From: Shewanella sp. SR44-3
Lineage (GTDB): Bacteria; Pseudomonadota; Gammaproteobacteria; Enterobacterales; Shewanellaceae
NCBI RefSeq assembly: GCF_014163735.1
Contig: NZ_JACJDV010000021.1
Span: forward strand, 1 to 57,586
Direction of reading: 5' to 3'
DNA: 57,586 nt
This document shows positions 1 through 11,415 of the stretch, piece after piece. The first letter of the stretch is position 1; the number at the start of each line of letters is the position of its first letter. The translations under genes and the position numbers were made by a program. The notes under the pieces are model-generated. The model was not told the origin of the DNA. It saw only the letters and a list, made by a program, of their open reading frames with translations, and searched no databases.

Positions 1-42
1 AAGTAAACCGAGCCACTGTGCCGCTGTTCTGTATGTTTTCAT
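1..42 (-). CDS. 5' end of a gene cut by the left window edge
   Basis: An ATG at position 42 on the minus strand is preceded by a GGAG ribosome-binding site six bases away. It opens a frame of 14 codons to the window edge reading MKTYRTAAQWLGLL, which looks like a membrane anchor or signal peptide start. In related genomes a DegS/DegQ-type periplasmic protease often lies beside murA, so that is one possible identity. Too little sequence is present to name it. Confidence 0.5.
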   Translation of the reverse strand, partial: MKTYRTAAQWLGLL

Positions 43-171
43 CACCTGCTCCAAATTTATCATTGAGCAGGTATTTTCAAATAGTCAGATCAATGATGCG
101 AGGTGTGGTTCGCTAGACGGTTACATCGTACGTGACTGATTTGCCTCAGCGACTTTTCAGGCCATATCTGC

Positions 172-217
172 AAACAATAAAAAAGCCATTCATCAATGAA
201 TGGCTTTTTTATTGTTT
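172..217 (-). terminator. Rho-independent terminator of the mla-murA operon
   Basis: A perfect 22-bp inverted repeat (172-193 and 196-217) with a GC-rich core and A/T-rich flanks gives a U-tract on both strands. It lies just downstream of murA on the minus strand, so it most likely ends that transcript. The symmetry would let it work in both directions. Confidence 0.85.
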
Positions 218-245
218 GTCACGGAGTTCGTCACAAAATATGAGC

Positions 246-1514
<1,269 letters not shown>

Positions 1515-1520
1515 CTAGGC

Positions 1521-1772
1521 TTACATGTTAAAAATTTTTTCACGCTTCCACTGGGTCGGCGTAAATGTTTTGATTGTCAGTGCGTGTAATGCACCACTGG
1601 CAATGTACTCGTTTAACGGTCCATAAATCGCTTGCTGCTGCTTCACTCTACTCATGCCATCGAAGCACTCACCCACAGCAACCACTTTGTAATGGCTGCC
1701 ATCTGAACTGGCATGGGCTTCTTCAAGCCCTAAAGCGTCAATTAAAATCTGTTCTATCTGTTTGCAATCCAT
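1521..1772 (-). CDS. ibaG: BolA-family protein IbaG
   Basis: This 83-residue protein has the BolA fold signature and the length of E. coli IbaG (YrbA). The family binds [2Fe-2S] clusters together with monothiol glutaredoxins and takes part in acid resistance and iron-sulfur homeostasis. Its position between mlaB and murA is the conserved one and supports IbaG over BolA. The residues HASSDGSHYKVV and the C-terminal HALTIKTFTP are typical. It is probably co-transcribed with the mla genes and murA. Confidence 0.92.
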   Translation of the reverse strand: MDCKQIEQILIDALGLEEAHASSDGSHYKVVAVGECFDGMSRVKQQQAIYGPLNEYIASGALHALTIKTFTPTQWKREKIFNM

Positions 1773-1837
1773 AAAATCTTTTACCTTTAATACTAATCAC
1801 TAGGGGGTCATTGAGTTACAAGCGCTAGCCAATAGCA

Positions 1838-2131
1838 CTACTGCACAAAAACCTCTAAATCATAAAGCTCAATCATCTTACTAAGCGGCTTGCTAGGCTT
1901 GATAAACATCCTTGGCGATTGACGCTTCGGCGAACCTTTATGAGACAAGTGCGCTAATTCGAGCAACAGCGCAACTCCAGCACTGTCTACATAGGTGATG
2001 CCAGACAAATCTAATACTTGGGTACTTGGGCTAAATAATTTGCGCCTTTTAGACCAGAGCTCAATCACCTGCTGCTGACTTAATGACCCTTGGATAGCAC
2101 AGGCTTCACCTTGTTGAATAAATTCAATCAC
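1838..2131 (-). CDS. mlaB: Phospholipid transport system STAS protein MlaB
   Basis: MlaB is a small cytoplasmic STAS-domain protein that binds the MlaF ATPase and is needed for activity of the MlaFEDB inner-membrane complex. The 97-residue protein carries the STAS core, with a beta strand (VLDLSGITYV) followed by the DSAGVALLLEL helix start around residues 50-60. Its ATG overlaps the mlaC stop codon by four bases (ATGA), indicating translational coupling. Confidence 0.93.
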   Translation of the reverse strand: MIEFIQQGEACAIQGSLSQQQVIELWSKRRKLFSPSTQVLDLSGITYVDSAGVALLLELAHLSHKGSPKRQSPRMFIKPSKPLSKMIELYDLEVFVQ

Positions 2132-2781
2132 GGGGCATCAGCTCCCGCTTTACGATCAATTCTTTCTTGAGTCTTCTCATTCAATAGCACAATAACGGCA
2201 TCTATACCGTCTTTACGGATCAAATTAGAAATCTCTGACTGTTTAGATGCCAATAAGCTTATGCCTTCAGCAACTAAATCAAATGCCTTCCAAGAATTAT
2301 CTTTAAGACGGCGTACTTTAAAGAGAATTTTAATCGGTGGACGACCTTCTTCAATAATTTGCACATTCACTTCAACCATTTTTTCTTTGCTGAAATCAGT
2401 ACCAGGATCGTAAACCACTTTTTGATCTGTATATTGGGTGAATGCTTGAGCATAAGTCGCGACTAAATAGCCTTCAAAAGCCGTAACAAAACGCTCACGC
2501 TGATCAACACTAGTGTCTCGCAAATATTGACCCATGACTTTATAGGCGGCATATTTGTAATCCACGTAGGGCATTAACTCTTCTTTGACTATAACCTTTA
2601 AATGATTCAAATCAGCATCAATAAGGGCTTTATCTGCTCGAAAGCGTGCAAAGGTAATATTGGCGGCTTGCTCAATCAAGAGGTAAGGATCTGTAGTATT
2701 AACCTCATCGGCCATGGCCAATGACTGCACACCTAACAACATGATTAAACCAGTAAAAAGACCGCCTAAACGAGTTTTCAT
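2128..2781 (-). CDS. mlaC: Periplasmic phospholipid-binding protein MlaC
   Basis: MlaC shuttles phospholipids through the periplasm between the outer-membrane MlaA-porin complex and the inner-membrane MlaFEDB transporter. The 217-residue product begins with a signal peptide (charged MKTR start, hydrophobic core, likely cleavage after AMA near residue 24). The rest is the mixed alpha/beta MlaC (Tol-Tol-Ttg2) domain, with family-typical stretches such as the YVDYKYAAYKVMGQY region. It lies 14 bp after mlaD and is coupled to mlaB. Confidence 0.95.
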   Translation of the reverse strand: MKTRLGGLFTGLIMLLGVQSLAMADEVNTTDPYLLIEQAANITFARFRADKALIDADLNHLKVIVKEELMPYVDYKYAAYKVMGQYLRDTSVDQRERFVTAFEGYLVATYAQAFTQYTDQKVVYDPGTDFSKEKMVEVNVQIIEEGRPPIKILFKVRRLKDNSWKAFDLVAEGISLLASKQSEISNLIRKDGIDAVIVLLNEKTQERIDRKAGADAP

Positions 2782-2795
2782 TGCACCTGCTCCTA

Positions 2796-3269
2796 TTATT
2801 TATCTTTTGAGGACATGCTATAGAGTAACTGACCGATTAAATCTTCTAAAATCAAAGCTGAACGTGTGTCTTGAATTTTATCACCATCACCAAGCATGGC
2901 AATATCATCATCAACAAACCCAGGTGTTAAGCCCAAAAACTGCTCACCTAATAACCCTGCGGTTTGAATCGATAAGCTACTGGTTTCAGGAAACTGATTG
3001 AAACGCTTATCCATGGCCAGTGTCACGATTGGCACCAACTTATCTGAATCTAAACTAATGTCTGTGACTCGGCCAACCACAACCCCCCCCACTTTTACTG
3101 GCGAGCGTACTTTTAAGCCACCAATATTATTAAACTCGGCAACTAAGATGTAGCTGTTATCGTCAGCGTTAATTTTTACATTCGCTACGCTAAAGACTAA
3201 CAAACAGAAGGCTACCAATCCAGAGAGCAAAAACATACCCACTAATAGCTCGATTTTCCGTGTTAACAT
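2796..3269 (-). CDS. mlaD: MCE-domain lipid transport protein MlaD
   Basis: MlaD is anchored in the inner membrane by one N-terminal helix (residues about 8-30) and exposes an MCE domain (about residues 39-117) that forms a hexameric ring through which lipids pass to or from MlaC. The 157-residue length is a little shorter than the 183 residues of the E. coli protein, the difference being mainly in the C-terminal tail. The motif GLKVRSPVKVGGVVVGRV is the MCE signature. An 87-bp gap separates it from mlaE; I see no terminator there, so one transcript is likely. Confidence 0.95.
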   Translation of the reverse strand: MLTRKIELLVGMFLLSGLVAFCLLVFSVANVKINADDNSYILVAEFNNIGGLKVRSPVKVGGVVVGRVTDISLDSDKLVPIVTLAMDKRFNQFPETSSLSIQTAGLLGEQFLGLTPGFVDDDIAMLGDGDKIQDTRSALILEDLIGQLLYSMSSKDK

Positions 3270-3356
3270 AATTTAAAACCACTCATATATTAAGTTATCT
3301 ATTATAAAATTCTGCGGCTTAACTACACCGATATCTTCACTCACACACCAAACGCT

Positions 3357-4154
3357 TTACTGGCCAAACATAATCGCAGTTAGCAAGAAGTCCAATCCAA
3401 GTACCGCTAAGCTTGCCTGCACCACGGTTGAAGTGGTAGCACGGCTAATTCCTTCAGGATTTGGGTTCACTTCATAGCCTCGATAGAGGGCAATCCAAGT
3501 GACGACTACCGCAAATACTGTGCTTTTAATAACACAGTTAACGATATCCTGACGCCATTCAATGGAAGCCTGCAGAATAGACCAAAAAGTGCCACTATCA
3601 ATGCCTTTCCATTCCACCCCAACTATATGACCACCATAAATGCCCACTAGGCTAAACATCACAGCCAATAACGGCATGCTAATGACACCCGCCCAAAAAC
3701 GCGGCGCTATCACTTGCCTTAATGGGTCAATTGCCATCATTTCAAGGCTAGATAACTGCTCGGTTGACTTCATTAATCCTATTTCAGCGGTTAACGCAGA
3801 CCCTGCGCGACCGGCAAACAATAAGGCAGTAACCACAGGTCCAAGCTCCCGCAGCAAACTCAGCGCCACCATAGGGCCTAAGCTTTCTTCAGTGCCAAAT
3901 CCCACTAACACATTGTAACCTTGCAGCGCCATCACCATGCCGATAAATAAACCCGACACTATGATAATGATCATCGAACGTACGCCGAGCACATAAATTT
4001 GCTTCAGCAGTAACGGCCCACCTTTGCGCACATTCGGGAGATGAAACAGCGCCCCCCATAGCATCAAACCCGCTTTACCAAAGCCACGCATAAAGGCGAT
4101 TGCACTTTGGCCGATTAAGGCGATTTGATTGAGTAATTGACTCATCTTATCCAC
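3357..4154 (-). CDS. mlaE: Phospholipid ABC transporter permease MlaE
   Basis: MlaE is the integral-membrane permease of the Mla complex. The 265-residue product has about five membrane-spanning segments after an amphipathic N-terminal helix. It carries the family motif region [22 protein letters not shown] (split here as [13 protein letters not shown] and RAGSALTAE) that contacts the MlaF ATPase. It overlaps the end of mlaF by eight bases, so the two are translationally coupled. Confidence 0.96.
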   Translation of the reverse strand: MDKMSQLLNQIALIGQSAIAFMRGFGKAGLMLWGALFHLPNVRKGGPLLLKQIYVLGVRSMIIIIVSGLFIGMVMALQGYNVLVGFGTEESLGPMVALSLLRELGPVVTALLFAGRAGSALTAEIGLMKSTEQLSSLEMMAIDPLRQVIAPRFWAGVISMPLLAVMFSLVGIYGGHIVGVEWKGIDSGTFWSILQASIEWRQDIVNCVIKSTVFAVVVTWIALYRGYEVNPNPEGISRATTSTVVQASLAVLGLDFLLTAIMFGQ

Positions 4155-4953
4155 GCATCAGCTCCTGTTGATAATTACCCGCTGGATAATGGAAGGGAAC
4201 CGGCCCATCTGGTGCTCCCTGAATAAACTGCACTAATTGTGGATTATCAGACTGCTTTAATTGCTCAGGTGTACCATGAGCAACCACTCGCTTATCAGCA
4301 ACCACATACACATAGTCAGCAATACCTAATACTTCATCCACATCATGAGACACCACAATAGAGGTCAATTTCAATGAATCTGACAGTTGTCTGATAAGTT
4401 TTACCAGCATGCCCATGGAAATGGGATCTTGGCCGGCAAAAGGCTCATCGTACATCACCATTTCAGGTTCCAGCGCGATAGCCCGGGCCAGAGCTGCACG
4501 ACGCTGCATACCGCCAGAAAGCTCATTAGGCATCATGTAAGCGGCGCCTCTAAGGCCCACAGCTTGCAACTTCATAATCACTATTTTGTGAATAATGTCT
4601 TCAGGTAACCCCGAATGTTCACGCAGGGCAAACGCTACGTTATCGAAGACATTCATATCAGTAAACAGCGCACCACTTTGAAACAACATGCTCATGCGCT
4701 TACGTAAATTAAATAATTCACCGCGCGCTAATTGGTGCACGTCATGGCCATCAAACAACACTTGGCCGCTGTCAGGAGTCAACTGACCACCAATTAATTT
4801 CAATAAAGTGGTTTTACCTATGCCACTTGGACCCATGATGGCAGTGACTTTACCTTTAGGTATGCTTAGTGAAATGTCCTCGTATATCACACGAGAACCG
4901 CGACTAAAACTGAGGTTTTTAATTTCAACCAAAGATGTTGGGTTGTTAGACAT
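4147..4953 (-). CDS. mlaF: Phospholipid ABC transporter ATP-binding protein MlaF
   Basis: MlaF is the cytoplasmic ATPase of the Mla phospholipid transporter. Visible motifs are Walker [10 protein letters not shown], the signature [14 protein letters not shown], Walker [14 protein letters not shown] and the switch histidine in VVSHDVDEV. The open frame continues upstream to 5049, but the ATG at 4953 ([11 protein letters not shown]) gives a 268-residue protein whose N-terminus lines up with E. coli MlaF; an ATG at 4968 is the alternative. It is the first gene of the mlaFEDCB-ibaG-murA run and is divergent from yrbG. Confidence 0.95.
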   Translation of the reverse strand: MSNNPTSLVEIKNLSFSRGSRVIYEDISLSIPKGKVTAIMGPSGIGKTTLLKLIGGQLTPDSGQVLFDGHDVHQLARGELFNLRKRMSMLFQSGALFTDMNVFDNVAFALREHSGLPEDIIHKIVIMKLQAVGLRGAAYMMPNELSGGMQRRAALARAIALEPEMVMYDEPFAGQDPISMGMLVKLIRQLSDSLKLTSIVVSHDVDEVLGIADYVYVVADKRVVAHGTPEQLKQSDNPQLVQFIQGAPDGPVPFHYPAGNYQQELMRG

Positions 4954-5151
4954 GGTTATCTCAGACATGAAGGGTGAGGTGATGATAGCCTTCCTAGCAA
5001 TAAATTTAAGAAAGGAATTGTACGTAATTGTTGCTAAAGCTACAACCAAATCCCGTGAGGAGTGTAGAATCTCACATCAATTGAGCCGGAGACTTTCAAT
5101 TTGAGTTAAATCCAGCGAAAATGTTCCCGACTGTAGACAAATGAGAATCCC

Positions 5152-6114
5152 ATGCTAGTTAACATTTTATTTTTAGTGATAGGTTTAGCCGTTTTAGTCT
5201 GGAGCGCAGATCGCTTCGTCTATGGGGCCGCAGCTTTTGCACGCAACCTTGGCTTGCCGCCTATGCTAATAGGTTTAACCATAGTTGCCATGGGCAGCTC
5301 AGCACCAGAAATGTTTGTCGCAGCCACTGCATCAATGGAAGGCATGAGTGACACGGCCATTGGCAATGTGCTTGGCTCGAATGTCGCCAACATTACCCTA
5401 ATATTAGGTATTACTGCTTTATTAGGCGCTTTATCTGTCACCTCTGAGACCCTTAAACGCGAAATCCCACTTATGATAGCCGCCACAGTATTAGCAGGCT
5501 ACTTACTCCATGATGGTATCCTTAGCCGTACAGATGGCTGGATTTTACTCAGCGCATTTTTTGCGCTCATGGGCTACTTAATTTATCAGGCTCTAAGCAA
5601 TAAAACGCCAGATGCACTCACCGATGAGTCAGAAGCTGAAATACCTACCGGCGTACCCACATGGCGCGCCATATTCTGGATACTGGTTGGCATGGTACTC
5701 TTGCCATTATCGGCCGATTGGATGGTCGATGGCGCGGTAGGCATTGCGAAAACATTTGGTTTATCTGATCTTGTTATCGGGTTAACCATTATTGCTGTGG
5801 GCACTAGCCTGCCTGAGTTGGCAGCCTGCGTGGCGGGCGTAATGAAGAAAGAACACGACCTTGCCATAGGTAATATCGTTGGATCCAATATTTTTAATAT
5901 TTTAGCGGTTATGGCTCTGCCAGGCTTAATTGCACCCGGTGAAGTCGATGCTCAGGCCAGCAGCCGAGATTTTTATATGGTATTAGCCACTAGCTGCGCC
6001 TTAGCCATATTAGTATTATCTAGCGGCGCCAAGAAGCAACTCACACGCTGGCACGGGGCAGTGTTACTACTGACCTTTATCGTTTACCAGGTCGTTATTT
6101 TTAGCGCGAACTAA
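5152..6114 (+). CDS. yrbG: Calcium/sodium antiporter of the CaCA family (YrbG-like)
   Basis: This 320-residue inner-membrane protein has the duplicated architecture of the CaCA exchanger superfamily. There are two five-helix halves, each with an alpha-repeat: GSSAPEMFVA plus GNVLGSNVANI in the first half, GTSLPELAAC plus GNIVGSNIFNI in the second. The acidic residue in each SAPE/SLPE motif is the expected cation ligand. A loop of charged residues around 150-165 separates the halves. The gene lies beside kdsD and divergent from mlaF, as in E. coli. The natural substrate is not settled by sequence. Confidence 0.92.
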   Translation: MLVNILFLVIGLAVLVWSADRFVYGAAAFARNLGLPPMLIGLTIVAMGSSAPEMFVAATASMEGMSDTAIGNVLGSNVANITLILGITALLGALSVTSETLKREIPLMIAATVLAGYLLHDGILSRTDGWILLSAFFALMGYLIYQALSNKTPDALTDESEAEIPTGVPTWRAIFWILVGMVLLPLSADWMVDGAVGIAKTFGLSDLVIGLTIIAVGTSLPELAACVAGVMKKEHDLAIGNIVGSNIFNILAVMALPGLIAPGEVDAQASSRDFYMVLATSCALAILVLSSGAKKQLTRWHGAVLLLTFIVYQVVIFSAN

Positions 6115-6175
6115 TTTTAATAAACCCATTATTTGCAATGTGTTTATTCACCCTTTAGCAAACGAAGAGAGCAAT

Positions 6176-7153
6176 ATGGTCAATCAAAACCAGTGGCGCC
6201 AATGGGGCTGTAAAGTCATTGATATAGAGAAGTCAGCCCTAGATCACCTCTATCAGTTTGTTGATTCCGATGCATTTAGTCAGGCTTGTGAATTGATCTT
6301 GCAGTGCAAAGGTAAAGTCATCGTCATGGGGATGGGAAAGTCCGGTCATATAGGTAATAAAATATCGGCAACGTTAGCCAGTACGGGAACGCCAGCATTT
6401 TTCGTCCACCCAGGTGAAGCCAGTCATGGCGATCTAGGTGCGCTTGCTAAAGAAGATATTATTCTCGCCATTTCAAACTCAGGTGAGTCCAGTGAAATTC
6501 TCACATTACTGCCGGTTATTCAACGCATGGGCTTGCCTGTTATCGCTGTCACCGGCAAACCTGAGTCGAACATGGCAAAGTTTGCCAAGATACATTTGTG
6601 CATAGAAGTGCCTGAAGAAGCCTGCCCTCTTGGCTTAGCCCCCACCTCAAGCACAACAGCAACCTTAGTGATGGGCGATGCTCTAGCAGTCGCATTACTG
6701 CAAGCCAAAGGGTTTACTCAAGACGATTTTGCGCTGTCCCACCCAGGCGGTTCATTAGGGCGTAAATTATTATTAAAAGTCAGCGATGTGATGCACCAAG
6801 GTGACAGACTACCTTGTGTGTCTCATGATATTTGCATCACTGAAGCCTTGTATGAAATCTCCAAAAAAGGCTTAGGCATGACAGCTGTGGTTGATAAGAA
6901 TAATGCCTTAGTGGGTATTTTTACCGATGGCGATTTACGCCGAGTCATAGATGCCGAAGTTAACCTTCGCACCACGCCTATCGAACACGTCATGACCAAG
7001 AATTGTGTCACCATCACTGAAGGTATATTGGCCGCTCAGGCGCTACAAGTGATGGAAAGTAAGAATATTAATGGCCTTATTGTGGTCAACAATCAGCAAC
7101 AGCCAATTGGCGCATTAAATATGCTCGATATGGTAAAAGCAGGAGTTATTTAA
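6176..7153 (+). CDS. kdsD: D-arabinose 5-phosphate isomerase
   Basis: KdsD converts ribulose 5-phosphate to arabinose 5-phosphate, the first step of Kdo synthesis for LPS. The N-terminal SIS domain (about residues 40-175) contains GMGKSGHIG and SNSGESSE. Two CBS domains (about 205-325) follow, with GIFTDGDLRR in the first. The ATG at 6176 has a GAAGAGAG ribosome-binding site and gives 325 residues, close to E. coli KdsD; a longer frame starting at 6140 is unlikely. It abuts kdsC, with one base between. Confidence 0.95.
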   Translation: MVNQNQWRQWGCKVIDIEKSALDHLYQFVDSDAFSQACELILQCKGKVIVMGMGKSGHIGNKISATLASTGTPAFFVHPGEASHGDLGALAKEDIILAISNSGESSEILTLLPVIQRMGLPVIAVTGKPESNMAKFAKIHLCIEVPEEACPLGLAPTSSTTATLVMGDALAVALLQAKGFTQDDFALSHPGGSLGRKLLLKVSDVMHQGDRLPCVSHDICITEALYEISKKGLGMTAVVDKNNALVGIFTDGDLRRVIDAEVNLRTTPIEHVMTKNCVTITEGILAAQALQVMESKNINGLIVVNNQQQPIGALNMLDMVKAGVI

Positions 7154-7154
7154 C

Positions 7155-7706
7155 ATGTCACAGCCAGGTTTATACGGTCCAGTTTCAGATCTAGTATGGC
7201 AAAAAGCGCAAAAAATTAAATTGCTCATCTGTGATGTAGATGGGGTGTTTTCCGATGGCCGTATTTATATGGGCAACGATGGCGAAGAACTCAAAGCTTT
7301 TCATACTCGTGATGGTTATGGCGTGCGCTCACTCTTAACCAGTGGCTTTGCGGTCGCTGTGATTACCGGGCGTAAATCTAAAATTGTTGAAAACCGCATG
7401 ACAGCCCTTGGGATCAGCGAGATTTATCAAGGTATCGACGATAAATTTGTGCCATTTAACGCCTTAATGAAACATTACAACGTCAGTGCCGATGAAGTTG
7501 CCTACATAGGCGATGATATGGTGGATTTGCCAGTGATGAAGGCGGTCGGTCTTGCAGTTTGTGTTGCCGATGGCCACCCTTATGTTAAGCAACACGCTCA
7601 CATGGTGACTCAAATTAATGGCGGGCACGGCGCACTTAGAGAACTGGCGGATTTACTACTAGTAAGCCAAGATAAGTTCAACACAGCTCACGGTATGAGT
7701 ATATGA
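7155..7706 (+). CDS. kdsC: 3-deoxy-D-manno-octulosonate 8-phosphate phosphatase
   Basis: KdsC removes the phosphate from Kdo 8-phosphate to give Kdo. The 183-residue HAD-family protein has motif I CDVDGVFSDG with its two catalytic aspartates, motif II around VITGRKS, and motif IV GDDMVDLPVM. No large cap domain is present, as expected for this tetrameric subfamily. Its last four bases overlap the lptC start (ATGA), linking Kdo synthesis to LPS export in one transcript. Confidence 0.96.
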   Translation: MSQPGLYGPVSDLVWQKAQKIKLLICDVDGVFSDGRIYMGNDGEELKAFHTRDGYGVRSLLTSGFAVAVITGRKSKIVENRMTALGISEIYQGIDDKFVPFNALMKHYNVSADEVAYIGDDMVDLPVMKAVGLAVCVADGHPYVKQHAHMVTQINGGHGALRELADLLLVSQDKFNTAHGMSI

Positions 7707-8263
7707 ATCGCGTCACCTTAGCCATTATCGCCTTCTTCAGTGCTTCACTATTCTTGTACTGGCAAGTACAGCTAAAGCGCAGCGCGATGGAGCAAATTCA
7801 GGTTGATGTGATCGAAAGACCGGCATTTACCGCCGATGAACTACGCAGCGCCGAATTTGATAAACAAGGCTTATTAGTGAGCAAGGTCATGGCTAGGCAC
7901 ATGGAGCACTATGAGTCGACTCAAGTGACCCACTTCACTGAGCCAGTATATTTAATTTATCCAGAGTCAGGCAAGGCTCAGTGGCAGTTACAAGCCAGTC
8001 AAGGCAAGTTAAACAAGCAAACTGGCAAAATGCTTTTAGAGAACAATGTAATAATTGATGCTATTAACATCGAAGAGCCAGTACAATCAATCTCAACTCA
8101 ATCATTGGCATTCGACATGAATACCATGATAATGACTTCCGATGACATGCTATATGTCAAAGGTAAAGACTTTATTATTCAAGGCTTAGGCCTTTATGCT
8201 GACCTAGAAGCAGAAGAATTGACCTTACTTAGTCAGGTAGAAGGAACATATGAAGCAAAGTAA
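7703..8263 (+). CDS. lptC: LPS export system protein LptC
   Basis: LptC is a bitopic inner-membrane protein that receives LPS from the LptBFG transporter and passes it to LptA. The 186-residue product has a single N-terminal membrane segment (about residues 5-24) and a periplasmic beta-jellyroll containing the family-typical VTHFTEPVYLIY stretch. It overlaps kdsC by four bases and lptA by fourteen. lptF and lptG are not in the window. Confidence 0.93.
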   Translation: MNRVTLAIIAFFSASLFLYWQVQLKRSAMEQIQVDVIERPAFTADELRSAEFDKQGLLVSKVMARHMEHYESTQVTHFTEPVYLIYPESGKAQWQLQASQGKLNKQTGKMLLENNVIIDAINIEEPVQSISTQSLAFDMNTMIMTSDDMLYVKGKDFIIQGLGLYADLEAEELTLLSQVEGTYEAK

Positions 8264-8804
8264 CATATTCTTGATAGGCCTATTATTGGCAACCAGCCAT
8301 GGCGCTATCGCTAAGCAAGGCGATTTACAGCAAGAGCTAAAAGTTGAAGCTGTGAGCCAAAAAGCCGACATCAAGAACAACCAAATTATCTTCTTTGGCC
8401 CAGTAAAAGTGGTCCAAGGTACAATTAACATTCATGCCGATGAGCTGCGAGCATTCAGCACTAGTAAAAGCCCGAGCAAGGTCATGTTGGCCATAGGTAA
8501 TCCAGCCACCTTTAGCCAAGAACTCGATGATGGCAGTATAGGTACCGCCAGTGCCAAAGAAATTCGCTACGATCTTGCCTCCCGCACCTTGACTCTGACT
8601 GGCGAAGCTAAGTTGGATCAAGCTGGTAACCAAGTCACAGGCAACAGCATTCGCTATAACATTAAAGAGCAGCAGCTACTCGCTGAGAGTACAGGTAAAG
8701 GTCAAGACAGGGTTATCACCATTATTCAGCCTGAAAATTATCAGGACAGCAATGTCAAACCCAGCCTGCCTGAAATTCCAGTTAAAAAGCAGGATGAGCA
8801 ATGA
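8250..8804 (+). CDS. lptA: LPS transport periplasmic protein LptA
   Basis: LptA polymerises into the periplasmic bridge that carries LPS to LptD/E. The 184-residue product starts with a signal peptide (hydrophobic core [11 protein letters not shown], likely cleavage after AIA near residue 21). It continues with the OstA/LptA beta-jellyroll, including the conserved IHADELRAF and GNPATFSQ segments. Start and stop overlap lptC and lptB, indicating tight coupling. Confidence 0.94.
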   Translation: MKQSNIFLIGLLLATSHGAIAKQGDLQQELKVEAVSQKADIKNNQIIFFGPVKVVQGTINIHADELRAFSTSKSPSKVMLAIGNPATFSQELDDGSIGTASAKEIRYDLASRTLTLTGEAKLDQAGNQVTGNSIRYNIKEQQLLAESTGKGQDRVITIIQPENYQDSNVKPSLPEIPVKKQDEQ

Positions 8805-9532
8805 TCCAATCTAAGTTAACTGCTGAAAATCTTGCAAAAAGTTACAAGAACCGTCAAGTCGTTAAAGACGTCAGTCTATCAGTTAGTACTGGGCAAATTG
8901 TTGGCCTACTGGGCCCCAATGGTGCTGGAAAAACCACCACCTTTTATATGGTGGTAGGTTTAGTTAAGAGCGACAAGGGTCGCATTCTAATTGATGATGA
9001 CGACCTCACCGCTGACCCTATGCATTTACGGGCACGTAAAGGTATTGGCTACTTGCCACAAGAAGCCAGTATTTTTCGCAAACTTACGGTCAGAGATAAC
9101 ATTATGGCCGTATTGCAAACTCGCAAAAAGCTATCAAATGATGAGCGTGAAGAGCAACTCGAGCATTTGTTAGAAGAATTTCACATTACCCATATTCGTG
9201 ACAGCCAAGGCATGTCATTATCTGGTGGTGAGCGCCGCCGCGTTGAAATTGCCAGAGCCTTAGCCGCCGATCCTCAGTTTATTCTTCTGGATGAGCCTTT
9301 TGCTGGTGTTGATCCTATCTCTGTGATAGATATAAAAAAAATAATTCAACAACTCAAGAGTCGCGGTCTTGGGGTATTAATTACCGATCATAACGTCAGG
9401 GAAACATTAGACGTTTGTGAGCGAGCTTATATCGTTAGTCATGGCAATTTAATTGCCGAAGGCACGCCAGCTGAAATCTTAAATAATCAGCAGGTTCGGA
9501 CAGTGTACTTAGGCGAACAATTCAAGCTATAG
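8801..9532 (+). CDS. lptB: LPS export ABC transporter ATP-binding protein
   Basis: LptB powers LPS extraction from the inner membrane by LptFG. The 243-residue protein has Walker [14 protein letters not shown], the signature [16 protein letters not shown], Walker [14 protein letters not shown] and the switch histidine in ITDHNVRET. The start overlaps lptA by four bases. It is the last gene of the kds-lpt block before an 86-bp gap to rpoN. Confidence 0.97.
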   Translation: MIQSKLTAENLAKSYKNRQVVKDVSLSVSTGQIVGLLGPNGAGKTTTFYMVVGLVKSDKGRILIDDDDLTADPMHLRARKGIGYLPQEASIFRKLTVRDNIMAVLQTRKKLSNDEREEQLEHLLEEFHITHIRDSQGMSLSGGERRRVEIARALAADPQFILLDEPFAGVDPISVIDIKKIIQQLKSRGLGVLITDHNVRETLDVCERAYIVSHGNLIAEGTPAEILNNQQVRTVYLGEQFKL

Positions 9533-9618
9533 TTGATCAGAATAACCTTCAGGGGCACAGATAATGCTCCAGCAAAATCTGTCACACTCATGGAATAGAC
9601 ACTAGGGATAAGCGGTAA

Positions 9619-11100
9619 ATGAAAGCGTCACTCCAACTTAAAATGGGTCAACATCTAACTATGACCCCACAGCTGCAACAGGCTATTCGTCTGTTGCAAC
9701 TTTCTTCATTGGAGCTACAGCAAGAAATTCAACAAGCCCTTGAATCCAATCCATTATTGGAACTAGAAGACGAATTTTCCCTCGAAAAACCAGCCAAAAA
9801 AGATGATATCCAAGGCGACACAGACTTTAGCGACAACAGCCAAGTTAGTGTCGAGAAGGATACCTCATCCGTTGACACCGCCGAATCCCTGACACAAGAG
9901 TCCATGCCTGATGAATTACCCATGGACACCACCTGGGATGAGGTCTTTACTGCAGCGCCAAACTCAGGCTCAGCAAGTGGTGGAGGTTTCGATGATATGC
10001 CCTTTCAAGGCGAGACCACTGAGGGCTTATACGAGCATCTTGAGTGGCAAAAAAACCTCACCCCATTTTCAGAAACTGACCGCGCCATCGCCACCGCGAT
10101 TATCGATGCCATCGATGAACGTGGATATCTCACTCAGTCTACCGAAGATATCCTCGAAGCCATGGGCAATAGCGATGTTGAGCTTGATGAAGTAGAAGCA
10201 GTACTCAAGCGGGTACAGCATTTTGACCCTGTGGGCATAGCCGCTAGGGATTTACGGGAATGCTTATTGATCCAGCTGGCGCAATATGCCACTGATGTGC
10301 CCCACTTAGACAATGCACGTATGTTAATAGACGAGCATTTAGATTTAATTGCAGGTCGTGATTTCAGGCTATTAATGCGTAAGACACGCCTTAAAGAAGA
10401 CGATCTCAGAGACGCCATCAGCTTAATACAATCACTCAATCCACGACCTGGGCTTATCATTGCCCATAATGAAGACGAATACGTGATCCCCGATGTGACT
10501 GTATTCAAAAAAAGTGGTCGCTGGGTGGTAGAACTCAACCCTGATTGCATGCCAAAAATCAGTGTTAATCAGCAATATGCCGCCATGGCTCGCAGCAGCA
10601 AGAGCCAGGTCGACACTCAATTTATTCGTGGTAACTTACAAGAAGCCAAATGGTTTATTAAGAGCTTAGAGAGCCGTAACGATACCCTACTCAAAGTGGC
10701 TAATTGTATTGTTCAATACCAACAAGGCTTTTTTGAGTTCGGTGAAGAAGCCATGAAACCTATGGTACTCAACGACATAGCTGAAGCCGTAGAAATGCAC
10801 GAATCGACCATTTCTCGCGTGACAACGCAAAAATACATGCACACCCCCAAAGGCTTGTTCGAGCTTAAATATTTCTTCTCAAGCCACGTAAGTACCGATG
10901 ATGGTGGTGAGTGCTCGTCTACCGCAATCCGCGCTTTCATTAAAAAGCTGGTTGCCGCAGAAAACCAGAAAAAACCATTAAGCGACAGTAAAATGGCCCA
11001 ACTTCTGGCGGAACAGGGGATCAATGTAGCCCGTCGTACGATAGCGAAATATCGTGAAGCAATGCTCATTCCCCCCTCAAACCAACGTAAGAGTTTATAA
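9619..11100 (+). CDS. rpoN: RNA polymerase sigma-54 factor
   Basis: RpoN directs RNA polymerase to -24/-12 promoters that need AAA+ activators, typically for nitrogen use, flagella and related functions. The 493-residue protein has the glutamine/leucine-rich N-terminal activator-contact region (residues 1-50), an acidic variable region (about 55-125), the core-binding domain, and the C-terminal RpoN box [10 protein letters not shown] at about residues 471-480. The neighbours hpf, ptsN, rapZ and npr form the classical rpoN cluster. Confidence 0.98.
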   Translation: MKASLQLKMGQHLTMTPQLQQAIRLLQLSSLELQQEIQQALESNPLLELEDEFSLEKPAKKDDIQGDTDFSDNSQVSVEKDTSSVDTAESLTQESMPDELPMDTTWDEVFTAAPNSGSASGGGFDDMPFQGETTEGLYEHLEWQKNLTPFSETDRAIATAIIDAIDERGYLTQSTEDILEAMGNSDVELDEVEAVLKRVQHFDPVGIAARDLRECLLIQLAQYATDVPHLDNARMLIDEHLDLIAGRDFRLLMRKTRLKEDDLRDAISLIQSLNPRPGLIIAHNEDEYVIPDVTVFKKSGRWVVELNPDCMPKISVNQQYAAMARSSKSQVDTQFIRGNLQEAKWFIKSLESRNDTLLKVANCIVQYQQGFFEFGEEAMKPMVLNDIAEAVEMHESTISRVTTQKYMHTPKGLFELKYFFSSHVSTDDGGECSSTAIRAFIKKLVAAENQKKPLSDSKMAQLLAEQGINVARRTIAKYREAMLIPPSNQRKSL

Positions 11101-11125
11101 CCTACGGGCTATTGGAGGATGTGTT

Positions 11126-11413
11126 ATGCAAATAAACCTAACAGGGCACCATGTGGAGATCACTGAATCACTGCGGGAGTACATTACCAGCAAATTTTCA
11201 AAGCTTGAACGCCATTACGATCAGATCAATAATATCAACGTGGTGCTAAATGTTGTGAAATTACAACAAATTGTCGAAGCAAAAATTAGCTTAAGCGGAG
11301 CGGAAGTGTTCGCGACATCAGAACACACAGATATGTACGCAGCCATAGACATACTGATCGATAAGCTCGATCGTCAAGTCATTAAACACAAAGAGAAGTT
11401 AATAAAACACTAA
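11126..11413 (+). CDS. hpf: Ribosome hibernation promoting factor, short form
   Basis: Short HPF binds the 30S decoding region and, with RMF, drives formation of inactive 100S ribosomes in stationary phase. The ATG at 11126 has a TTGGAGGAT ribosome-binding site and gives 95 residues starting MQINLTGHHVEIT, the size of E. coli HPF. A longer frame from 11054 overlaps rpoN and is not credible. It lies 25 bp after rpoN and 2 bp before ptsN. Confidence 0.95.
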   Translation: MQINLTGHHVEITESLREYITSKFSKLERHYDQINNINVVLNVVKLQQIVEAKISLSGAEVFATSEHTDMYAAIDILIDKLDRQVIKHKEKLIKH

Positions 11414-11415
11414 CA

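Noticed and set aside
5586..5888. Open frames antisense to yrbG (5220-5486, 5586-5888)
   Set aside because: Antisense shadows of a conserved membrane protein, without start signals.
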